This document shows positions 24,740-32,606 of a DNA stretch of 64,000 nt, piece by piece. The notes beneath the pieces are model-generated. The model was not told the DNA's origin. It was given only the letters and a program-made list of their open reading frames with translations, and did no database searches. A program made the translations under genes and the position numbers. Position 1 is the first letter of the stretch. Each line of letters starts with the position of its first letter. The DNA is from Verrucomicrobiota bacterium. Lineage in GTDB: Bacteria; Verrucomicrobiota; Verrucomicrobiia; Opitutales; Opitutaceae. The DNA lies in the NCBI GenBank assembly GCA_023428905.1, contig JAEYWP010000004.1, positions 576,204 through 640,203 of the forward strand, written 5' to 3'.

Positions 24740-26959
24740 TCAGCTCCCGCTATGGGAGGCCGGTGCCGTCAACGGTGGGTGTCCTGCCGCGGCCCACAGT
24801 TCGCGCTGGCGCGCGAGCTTCAGGGCATCGGCAATGACGCGAAGGGACTCGCGCAGGTGGATGTCCAGCTTGGCGTAGTTTTCGTCCAGATCGGTGCTCA
24901 GCTCCAGCTCGTCCGCGGGGTCGCCGGTCTCGGCCTTCTTTTCCGGCTTCGGCTTCGGCGGCTTCGGTTTACCCAGGAGAAATTCGCGGAAGGCGTAATG
25001 TCCCTCCTCCAGTTTGGTCTTCTCCGCATCCATCTCCTTCTTGAAGGTGGAATCGAGTTCTTTCTGAGCCTTGCGGTGCTCCAGGTTGAGCGAGACGTCT
25101 TTCTGCTCCTGCTTGGTGCGGAACCACTCGATGTTGCGCTTCAGGTAGGAGAATTCGGGCAGCGCTTCCTGACGCTCGATGCTGGAGGTCCGAAGAGAGG
25201 AAACGAGATTTGCCTCCAGTGGCTTTCCTTCGAAAAAGCTCGTGGGAATTTCGTCCCAGACCAGCGCGTGCGGAAGGTCTTTTTCGCCCACGGGCAGCAG
25301 GTCGTCGATCGACGGCAGCACGATGTCAGGGACAACGCCCTTCAATTGGGTGGAGTGGCCGTTCGGCAGGTAGAACTTCTGCACGGTTAGCTTGGTGGCG
25401 CCGGTTTTGACGGGGGCGCGCAGCAGGCTGGTTTTCACGTTCTTCATCTCGATGATGGTCTGAACGCTCCCCTTTCCGTGGGTGGAACTGTCGCCGATGA
25501 CGATGGCGCGGCCGTAATTCTGCAGGGCGCCGGCGACAATCTCACTGGCGGAGGCGCTGAACTTCGACACCAGGACCGCGAGTGGCCCGGTGTAGGCGAT
25601 CTCGGGGTTCTCGTCGCTGTCGACCTTCACCTCGCCGTAATAGTTTTTCACCTGCACCACCGGGCCTTGCTTGATGAAAAGCCCGGCGAGATCGATCGCC
25701 TCCGAGAGAAGGCCGCCCCCGTTCTGTCGCAGGTCCAGGACCAGACCGTCGATGCCCACGGCCTGAAGCCGCTTGATCAACTCCGCCACATCACCGGTGG
25801 CGCTGTTGCGCTCGGCGCTGTCGCTGCTGGCGTCGGGGCCATAAAATGCCGGCAGGGTGATGACGCCGATTGGCGAGATTTTGCCCGTCTCGTCCGGCAC
25901 TTCGAAAATGGCGGCGCGGGCACGGGCGGAATCCAGGTTTACCAGGTCACGCGTAAGCGTGATCTCGCGGCGGATCGATGGGTCCGAGGCGTCCGCGGGT
26001 TGGACCACGAGGCGCACGTCCGTGCCTTTCTGGCCACGGATCAGATCGACGATGCGGCGCAGTTTCATCCCGATGACCTCGGTGGGTTCACCGGTTCCCT
26101 GGGCCACGGCGATGATCTTGTCATTCGGACGGAGCTGCTTGTTGAGATCGGCGGGACCGCCCGTGATGATTTCCTTCACCACGCAGTAGTTCTCCTCGAT
26201 GCCGAGGAGGGCACCGATTCCGACCAGCTGCAGGCGCATCTGAATGCCGAAATCCTCGTAGGTTTCGGCAGAGAAATAGGTGGAGTGGGGATCGTAGAGG
26301 CGCGCGATCGTCGACAAGAACATCTCGGCGATCTCACTGGTTTCGATTTCGTCCACATTCTTCAGAAGCCGCTCGTACCGCTTGCGGACGTTCGTTTTTG
26401 CGTCCTCCACGGTCTTCTTGTTCAGGACCTCCAGGAGAATCTCGAATTTGAGACGTTTGCGCCACAGTGCGTCCGCGGCCGCCTCGTCGGCCGGCCAGGG
26501 CGCCTTGGAGCGATCGACATTGTAGCTTTCGTCCGCCGACAGGTCGAACTCCGTGCCCAGCTCCTGAATGATCCAGCTCACCCGCTTTTGCACGCGGTCC
26601 TCATAGACTGTGAAGATCGAGTATGCCGGGTCGATTTTCCCCATGTGCGCGATGTTCTGGTAAAGCCACTGGGTGGGGAACGTGGTGGTGAAATCTTCCT
26701 TGTCCTTCGCGAGGAAAAAGAGGCGCTGGCCGTCCAGCTCCGTCATGTAGTCGGGGATGACATTCTCGTAGTCCCGGACGCGCACCCCCTCGCGGTTGTA
26801 GTGCCATTCCTCCAACAGCTGGATCAGCGTACTGGTCTCGAGCTGCTGGGTGGGGGTGGTCTTCAGGACCCGGTCGCTGGCGCCAAATGAAAGCGTCGCG
26901 GCGGACAGGGTAAGGGACAGCCAGGCGCCGACGGTGCGGAAGAGGGAAGAAGACATCAT
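24740..26959 (-). CDS. prc: Carboxy-terminal processing (tail-specific) protease, S41 family
   Basis: 739 residues with a signal peptide (about 1-26), so periplasmic. The N-terminal domain (to about 230) precedes a PDZ domain (about 240-330, LVGIGALLGIEE and GPADLNKQLRPNDKI). The S41 core has catalytic Ser470 in FSASASEI and Lys496 in THGKGSVQ, one residue further apart than in E. coli Prc. The C-terminal DUF3340-type region is Lys/Glu-rich (about 600-690). Prc/Tsp degrades proteins with nonpolar C-termini and trims envelope proteins. Length and order match Prc rather than the shorter CtpA. Confidence 0.95.
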   Translation of the reverse strand: MMSSSLFRTVGAWLSLTLSAATLSFGASDRVLKTTPTQQLETSTLIQLLEEWHYNREGVRVRDYENVIPDYMTELDGQRLFFLAKDKEDFTTTFPTQWLYQNIAHMGKIDPAYSIFTVYEDRVQKRVSWIIQELGTEFDLSADESYNVDRSKAPWPADEAAADALWRKRLKFEILLEVLNKKTVEDAKTNVRKRYERLLKNVDEIETSEIAEMFLSTIARLYDPHSTYFSAETYEDFGIQMRLQLVGIGALLGIEENYCVVKEIITGGPADLNKQLRPNDKIIAVAQGTGEPTEVIGMKLRRIVDLIRGQKGTDVRLVVQPADASDPSIRREITLTRDLVNLDSARARAAIFEVPDETGKISPIGVITLPAFYGPDASSDSAERNSATGDVAELIKRLQAVGIDGLVLDLRQNGGGLLSEAIDLAGLFIKQGPVVQVKNYYGEVKVDSDENPEIAYTGPLAVLVSKFSASASEIVAGALQNYGRAIVIGDSSTHGKGSVQTIIEMKNVKTSLLRAPVKTGATKLTVQKFYLPNGHSTQLKGVVPDIVLPSIDDLLPVGEKDLPHALVWDEIPTSFFEGKPLEANLVSSLRTSSIERQEALPEFSYLKRNIEWFRTKQEQKDVSLNLEHRKAQKELDSTFKKEMDAEKTKLEEGHYAFREFLLGKPKPPKPKPEKKAETGDPADELELSTDLDENYAKLDIHLRESLRVIADALKLARQRELWAAAGHPPLTAPASHSGS

Positions 26960-27104
26960 CTGCTTATACGAGAGATCAGGAAGGGAAATGTTTCACAAAG
27001 CTGGCGAATGCAAAACCATCGTGGAGCGGGTATCCCTCAGGGGGCCTCGGGACTTTCTCTCATGCAGACGGGATGCCACGCGTGATCCGCAGCCGCCTCA
27101 GGCA

Positions 27105-28004
27105 TCAATGCCGACTCAGCATGTCCTTGGCCTCGTCCAGGAAGCGTTTCTCCTCCTCGGTCAGGGCCGCAAACCCCTCGCTGTTGATCTTGTCGAGGAT
27201 GCGATCCACCTCGTTCTTCATCCCCTGGCGATCGAGGTTGACCCGGAACACGGGGGGCTCCGTAACCGCGCTCTGCTGCTTCTTGCGCAGCCACTTCGGA
27301 AGTTCCACTTCGGTCCGGCCGTCCGGCTCACGCCATTCGCGCTGGTGCACAAACTGGAAATACAGGAAGCCGGCGAGGAAGCCGCCGAGGTGGGCCGAGT
27401 GGTAGCCCAAGGGACTTTCGAGCTGGCGGAGTTCTCGAAAAAAGAAACCGAGAAGGTCCAAGGCGAGCGCCGCCGCCAGCAGGTACTTGGGTTTCAACGT
27501 GACCGGCAAAACGAAAAAGATCAGGAGCGGAATGCGCTGGTTGGCATTGAGGCAGGCAAAGACGGTGAAAAGGGCAGCGATGCCCGGCCAGGCCCCCACC
27601 AGCGATGGGCCGCCGCCGCCGAGGGTCAGGTGCGTTGCCAGCCAGGCTGTGGCGCCCAGGAGGATACCGCCGATGTAAAGCCAGACAAAACGGGCACTGC
27701 CGAGGAGCAGCTCCAGGTCGCGACCCAACAAATAGAGGCAGAGGACGTTGAAGCAGAAGACCAGGATGTGAAACGGGTCTCCCGCCGCATGGAGAAAACC
27801 GTAGGTCAGTGTCTGCCACAGAAAACCGCGCTGGAAGCCCGGGATGGAAAGGGAAAAAACCTGGCGGAAGGAATCCGTTAATAGCCAGTTCTGGAAGAAG
27901 TTGATCAGAATGAAACCGCCGATCGTCGCCGAAAGCATCCAGACCAGCGCCGAACGCGTGGTTCGGGGGTAGCTGTCCCGCAGATAAGATCGGTCTGAAA
28001 GCAT
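27105..28004 (-). CDS. Rhomboid-family membrane protein lacking the catalytic serine (probable pseudoprotease)
   Basis: 299 residues from ATG 28004 (MLSDRSYLRD). About six membrane helices carry rhomboid landmarks: WQTLTYGFLHA (62-73), HILVFCFNVLCLYLLGRDLE in helix 2, and AHLGGFLAGFLY with the catalytic-type His205. Where the GxSG serine motif should lie, the sequence reads LVGAWPGIAALF (Trp139-Pro140-Gly141), and no serine fits the site. A soluble tail (about 225-299) holds a charged helical segment. The codon for Trp139 is plain TGG at 27588-27590 in an intact frame. A regulatory, iRhom-like role is possible but unproven. Confidence 0.85.
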   Translation of the reverse strand: MLSDRSYLRDSYPRTTRSALVWMLSATIGGFILINFFQNWLLTDSFRQVFSLSIPGFQRGFLWQTLTYGFLHAAGDPFHILVFCFNVLCLYLLGRDLELLLGSARFVWLYIGGILLGATAWLATHLTLGGGGPSLVGAWPGIAALFTVFACLNANQRIPLLIFFVLPVTLKPKYLLAAALALDLLGFFFRELRQLESPLGYHSAHLGGFLAGFLYFQFVHQREWREPDGRTEVELPKWLRKKQQSAVTEPPVFRVNLDRQGMKNEVDRILDKINSEGFAALTEEEKRFLDEAKDMLSRH

Positions 28005-28151
28005 CTGGATTCGAAGTTTAGAAGTGCGGGATTTTAAACACAAGCCACCACCCGGATTTTCTCATGCAACGAATCAGCGGGCGGTGTACCCGGGGCCGGT
28101 CTCGGCGCGCCTCTTGACACCCCAAACCATTCCTTTTTTGTGCCTTGAACC

Positions 28152-28388
28152 ATGGCCAACAAAGCAGACAAGTGGGAAAGCAACGTTCCCGGTAAGTTTT
28201 ATGTAGATCAGCAGTGCATTGACTGCGATCTCTGCCGCGAGACCGCGCCTTCGTTCTTCACCCGCAACGACGAGGGTGGTTATTCCTTCGTCCACAAGCA
28301 GCCCACGACTGAAGAAGATGTGGCCCAGTGCATGGAAGCCCTGGAGGGCTGCCCCGTTGAAGCCATTGGCAACGACGGCGACGAATAA
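28152..28388 (+). CDS. Small [4Fe-4S] ferredoxin
   Basis: 78 residues. Three cysteines in CIDCDLC (residues 22, 25, 28) and a fourth in the GCPVEAI motif make one cubane cluster site; a second full motif is absent. The acidic surface and length fit monocluster ferredoxins that carry electrons in the cytoplasm. A TTGACA element lies 33 bases before the start (28114-28119), without a convincing -10. An intrinsic terminator follows, so the gene is probably monocistronic. Confidence 0.93.
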   Translation: MANKADKWESNVPGKFYVDQQCIDCDLCRETAPSFFTRNDEGGYSFVHKQPTTEEDVAQCMEALEGCPVEAIGNDGDE

Positions 28389-28412
28389 GCTCATTTGCCG
28401 GCCATTTCCCTC

Positions 28413-28436
28413 ACCCCTCCCCGGAGGGGTTTTTTT
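28413..28436 (+). terminator. Intrinsic terminator of the ferredoxin gene
   Basis: ACCCCTCC (28413-28420) pairs with GGAGGGGT (28423-28430), followed by a seven-base T-run ending at 28436. Confidence 0.88.
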
Positions 28437-28494
28437 GTGCCCGCAGGGAGGGCCGATGAACGTGCCAGCAAAAGGACGCGTTATGGATCCTCGC

Positions 28495-28527
28495 TTGTTA
28501 AGTGATCACTGCCTTGGTTGATAACAA
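28495..28527. promoter_or_regulatory. Operator-like palindrome upstream of TonB-dependent receptor
   Basis: The perfect 10-base palindrome AGTGATCACT (28501-28510) is flanked by TTGTTA (28495-28500) and its inverted copy TAACAA (28522-28527). It lies 47-79 bases before the receptor start. This fits a dimeric repressor or two-site operator, but the protein is unknown and no cobalamin or other riboswitch consensus was found here. Confidence 0.35.
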
Positions 28528-28573
28528 AGGCTTGTTTTTCGACCCGGCGGCCGCACGGTGGTGCCCCTTCCTC

Positions 28574-30436
28574 ATGCAGCTGCGTCGCTTATCTCTCCTG
28601 CCGCTCGCCCTCTCCGTCACCGCTTTTGCCGAAGAAGCGACCTGGGTCGATCTCCCCGAGGTCACGGTCCTCTCGCCACGTGTGGCGATCCAGGAACCCG
28701 TTGGTACCTTTGCCATGCCGGTTTCGGCCTTGCGCTTCGAACCACTGGTCGATGTGCAGGGGCGCAACCTGGCGGAAGGGCAGGCCGACATCGCGATCCG
28801 CGGCGGCATTTTTGAGAACAGCGGGTTTCGGCTGGGGGCGGTATCCCTGTACGATCCGCAAACGGGACACTATTTTGCGGAGATCCCCGTTTCCCCGGCC
28901 ATGCTGACCGCCCCTGCGGTGCTCACCGGCGCGGACAACGCCCTCCACGGTTGGAACGCGAATGCGGGCACCATCGCCTACCGCTGGCGCCCGATCCAGA
29001 CCACCGGGGTGCTCAGTCTCAGTGCCGGCACGCATGCGACCCGGCGGGGTGAGTTTTATCAGGGCTTCGCGAGCGAGGCCCCTTTCCTCAGCGGACGCCT
29101 CGCTGCGGACGTCTCCGTGGGCTACTCCCGCTCCGACGGTTCCCGGCCCTGGGGCGAGAGCGAGTTCTCACGCGCCAATGTGCGGCTGCAGCTTCAGCAG
29201 GCTCGTGCCCAGAGCGACCTTTTCTTCGGCGTCCAGGACAAGGCGTTCGGGTGGCCGAACCTCTACACGCCCTTCGCCAATGTCTACGAAACCGAGGACC
29301 TGCGTACCACGCTTCTCGCCTTCAACCATCACGTCGACCTCGGGGGGGACGACCACGTCGAAATCGGCGCCTACCACCGCTACAACAACGACCACTATGT
29401 CTTCAACCGCGCCGACCCGGGCGCGTTCAACCCGGCTTTTGCCACCGGGCCCGCTTTCCACCGCACCTGGGTCTATGGCGCCGGTATCGAGGCAGTGGTG
29501 ACAGGTGCGGGCGCGCGCTGGAACCTGACCGGCACCTTCGTCGACGACGAGGTGGACTCCACCAGCCTGCTCTTCGGGCGTTATCGCACGCGGCAGCATG
29601 TGAAGGTGGCGGTGGTGCCGGAATGGGAGCGCCCGCTGGAAGGCAACCGCAACCTCCTGGTGCGGGCCGGCGCCTCTTATGACGACACCAACCGCGACGG
29701 CTCCGCCGTTTCGCCGGTGGTTGAGGTCTCGCTCCTGTCGCCGACGGCGGCGAGCGGGCTGCAGCGGGTCTATGCCTCCTACGCGAAGACCACCCAGACC
29801 GCGACCTACACCGCGCTGAATTCCAACCCGGGCCGCGGGCTTTTCCGAGGCAACCCCGACGCCGCCCGCCAGCGTGCGCAGACGATTGAGGCGGGGGTGC
29901 AGGGTGGCAGAGGACCGTGGTCGACCGCGGCGGCGGTGTTTTTCCGCCGCGACGAACGTCTGGTCGACTGGACCTACTCGGCGTCGGCCACAAATGCGCG
30001 TGCGGCCAGTCCGGTCGACATCGACACCCTCGGACTGGAGTGGGTCGCGCGGTACCAGTCGCGGGTGTTTGACCTAATCCTTGGATACACCGCGCTGCGC
30101 AAGGACGCCGACTACGGCTCGGCTGCGGTCGACGCCTCCTTCTACGCCCTGAATTTTCCGGAGCATCGCGCCACCCTCGCCGCCACCGCGCGGCTCGGCG
30201 CCGGGTGGGAAGTGCGCCTCGACAATGAATATCGCATCCAGGAGCCGAATACGCTGCGGCGGTCGACCCGGCGCCCATTGATCAGCTCCGCCGGCGTCTA
30301 CCACACCGTGCGTGCGGTGCCGGGGCTCCGCCTTTCCCTCGAGGTGGAGAACCTTTGGAACAGCGGTTTTGAGGAGGTGCCGGCCGTCCCCGCCGCGCGC
30401 CGCCAGGTGTCCGTGGGCGTCCTTTACCAGTGGTAG
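28574..30436 (+). CDS. TonB-dependent receptor
   Basis: 620 residues from ATG 28574 (MQLRRLSLLP). The signal peptide (about 1-19) is followed by a short plug (PEVTVLSPRV, LAEGQADIAIRGG) and a beta-barrel ending VGVLYQW with a terminal aromatic residue. The plug is shorter than usual and lacks a clear VLDGV motif, as in BtuB-like or small siderophore receptors. The substrate is not evident. It is followed by the M3 peptidase gene after about 60 bases. Confidence 0.88.
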   Translation: MQLRRLSLLPLALSVTAFAEEATWVDLPEVTVLSPRVAIQEPVGTFAMPVSALRFEPLVDVQGRNLAEGQADIAIRGGIFENSGFRLGAVSLYDPQTGHYFAEIPVSPAMLTAPAVLTGADNALHGWNANAGTIAYRWRPIQTTGVLSLSAGTHATRRGEFYQGFASEAPFLSGRLAADVSVGYSRSDGSRPWGESEFSRANVRLQLQQARAQSDLFFGVQDKAFGWPNLYTPFANVYETEDLRTTLLAFNHHVDLGGDDHVEIGAYHRYNNDHYVFNRADPGAFNPAFATGPAFHRTWVYGAGIEAVVTGAGARWNLTGTFVDDEVDSTSLLFGRYRTRQHVKVAVVPEWERPLEGNRNLLVRAGASYDDTNRDGSAVSPVVEVSLLSPTAASGLQRVYASYAKTTQTATYTALNSNPGRGLFRGNPDAARQRAQTIEAGVQGGRGPWSTAAAVFFRRDERLVDWTYSASATNARAASPVDIDTLGLEWVARYQSRVFDLILGYTALRKDADYGSAAVDASFYALNFPEHRATLAATARLGAGWEVRLDNEYRIQEPNTLRRSTRRPLISSAGVYHTVRAVPGLRLSLEVENLWNSGFEEVPAVPAARRQVSVGVLYQW

Positions 30437-30497
30437 TCCGTACCCCGCCGGCTCTCCGTTTGACAATGCGGGCGGAAACCCGGTCATTCCCGCCTGC

Positions 30498-32567
30498 ATG
30501 CCCGAAAACCCGTTCCTGGACCCGTCGTTCGAGATCCGCTGGTCACAGCTCACGCCCGAGCTGATACCGTCCGCGATTGAAAGCGCCCTGGGACGGGCCC
30601 GCGTCGCAGTGGAGGCGATCGCGGCGCAGGACGTCGCCGGCGTCACCTTCGACAGCACCTTCCTTGCGCTGGAGAGAGCGACCGAGGAGCTGAACCTGGC
30701 GTGGGGCAAGGTTACCCACCTGCAGTCGGTGATGGATTCCGCACCGCTGCGCGACGCGCACAACGCGCTCCTCCCCGCGGTATCGGAGTTTTTTGCGTCG
30801 ATCCCCCTCAACCCGGGGCTGTGGCAGCGGTTGAAAGCTTTCGCCGATTCGGACGCCGCCCGGGGTCTGACCGGCGTTCCCCGCCGCTTCCTGGAGGAAA
30901 CGCTGGCAGATTTTCGCCAGCAGGGCGCCGACCTGCCGCAGCCACAGCGTGAGCGATTGGAGGCGTTGCAGAGCGAGCTCGCACAGGTGACGCAGAAATA
31001 TTCGGAGAACGTCCTCGACGCGACGAATGCATGGCAACGTGTGGTGCACGATGAGCGGCGTCTCGCGGGTTTGCCCGAACACGCCCTCGCCGCAGCCCGG
31101 CGAAGTGCGGAGGCAAAGGGATTGGGGTCGGCCGAAACACCCGCCTGGCGTTTCACTCTCCACGGCCCCTCCCTGGAGCCGTTCATGACTTACCTGGAGG
31201 ACGAAGCCCTCCGGCGCGAGATGTGGGAGGCCTCCGCCGCAGTGGGTTCCTCCGCCCCGCACGACAACACCCCGCTGGTGCCACGCATCCTCGCCCTGAG
31301 GGCGGAGAAGGCGGCGATTCTGGGCAAGCGTCATTTTGCCGATCTCACCCTCGAGCGGCGGATGGCGAAGTCGGGAGCCACCGCGCTCGCCTTCCTGGAG
31401 GATCTGGAGCGGCGGACGAAGGCGGGTTTTGCGGCGGAATGCCGCGAGCTCGAGGCCTTCAAGGCGGAACAGACCGGAGGCCAGGTGGGCCGTCTTGCGC
31501 CCTGGGAAGTCGCCTTCTGGTCGGAGCGTCTGCGCCGTGCGCGGTACGCCCTGGACGAGGAACAGCTCCGCCCCTATTTTCCGATCGACCGCGTGCTCGC
31601 CGGCCTTTTCGAGATCTGCCGCCGCGTATTCGGGTTACGGATCGTGGAGCGCCCCGCCGGGTCGGTCGAGGTGTGGCACGCCGAGGTGAGCTATTATGAT
31701 CTTTTCGATCGCCGCGACCGACACCTGGGGGGCTTTTATGCGGACTGGTACCCCCGCGAATCCAAGCGGGGTGGGGCCTGGATGAACTACCTGATCACCG
31801 GCGGCCCGGTTGCCGGTGGAAAACGCGCCCCGCACCTGGGCCTGATCTGCGGAAACCTCACGCCTCCGGCCGAGGGTCACCCCGCGCTCCTGACCCACCA
31901 TGAGGTGGAGACCATTTTCCACGAGTTCGGCCACCTCCTGCACCACCTGCTCGGCGAGGTGGAGATCAAGTCCCTCAATGGCGTGAATGTTGCCTGGGAC
32001 TTCGTCGAGCTTCCCTCGCAGCTAATGGAAAACTGGTGCTGGGAAAGGGAGAGCCTCGATCTGATCGCGGCCCACCACCTGACCGGCGAGCGGCTTCCCG
32101 ATGTCCTCTTCAACCGGATGGTGGCGGCGAAGAACTTCCGCTCCGCCTGTGCGATGATGCGGCAGGTGGCGTTTGCCCGGATGGATCTGCTCCTGCACGT
32201 GCAGGCCGGCACGTTTGCCCAGCTCCCGGATGTCGAACCAGCGGCGCGTGCGTTGATCGCGGACTGCCTGATTCCGACCCACCCGCCCGCGCCCACCATC
32301 CTCAAACGGTTTGGCCACGTATTTTCCGACCCGGTGGGGTACGCCGCCGGGTATTATTCCTACAAATGGGCGGAGGTGCTGGATGCCGATGCCTTCACCC
32401 GATTCCTCTCCGAGGGCCTTTTCAGCGAAAAGGTGGGCAGCGACTTTGTGGAGCACATCCTCAGCCGCGGGAACTCGGTCGACCCGGCGGAACTGTATCG
32501 CGCTTTCATGGGTCGGGACCCAGACCTCGGCGCCCTTCTCCGTCGCAGCGGACTTTCGGCAGCCTGA
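30498..32567 (+). CDS. prlC: M3 family metallopeptidase (oligopeptidase A-like)
   Basis: 689 residues from ATG 30498 (MPENPFLDPSFE); the open frame begins 62 codons earlier inside the preceding receptor gene. The zinc motif HEFGH (His475, Glu476, His479) sits in TIFHEFGHLLHH, and the third ligand region follows as WDFVELPSQLMENW. No signal peptide, so cytoplasmic. It degrades short peptides, including signal peptide remnants in relatives. The symbol is by family similarity. Confidence 0.92.
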   Translation: MPENPFLDPSFEIRWSQLTPELIPSAIESALGRARVAVEAIAAQDVAGVTFDSTFLALERATEELNLAWGKVTHLQSVMDSAPLRDAHNALLPAVSEFFASIPLNPGLWQRLKAFADSDAARGLTGVPRRFLEETLADFRQQGADLPQPQRERLEALQSELAQVTQKYSENVLDATNAWQRVVHDERRLAGLPEHALAAARRSAEAKGLGSAETPAWRFTLHGPSLEPFMTYLEDEALRREMWEASAAVGSSAPHDNTPLVPRILALRAEKAAILGKRHFADLTLERRMAKSGATALAFLEDLERRTKAGFAAECRELEAFKAEQTGGQVGRLAPWEVAFWSERLRRARYALDEEQLRPYFPIDRVLAGLFEICRRVFGLRIVERPAGSVEVWHAEVSYYDLFDRRDRHLGGFYADWYPRESKRGGAWMNYLITGGPVAGGKRAPHLGLICGNLTPPAEGHPALLTHHEVETIFHEFGHLLHHLLGEVEIKSLNGVNVAWDFVELPSQLMENWCWERESLDLIAAHHLTGERLPDVLFNRMVAAKNFRSACAMMRQVAFARMDLLLHVQAGTFAQLPDVEPAARALIADCLIPTHPPAPTILKRFGHVFSDPVGYAAGYYSYKWAEVLDADAFTRFLSEGLFSEKVGSDFVEHILSRGNSVDPAELYRAFMGRDPDLGALLRRSGLSAA

Positions 32568-32606
32568 CCCGCCCGACGTCTGTCGCAGCGGCTGCCGGGT
32601 TCGTCC

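Noticed and set aside
25478..26890. 470-residue open frame on the plus strand
   Set aside because: Antisense to the S41 protease gene, which has signal peptide, PDZ and catalytic residues.
28437..28573. Possible cobalamin riboswitch before the TonB-dependent receptor
   Set aside because: No B12-box consensus (GCCACTG region) and the space is too short for the full aptamer.
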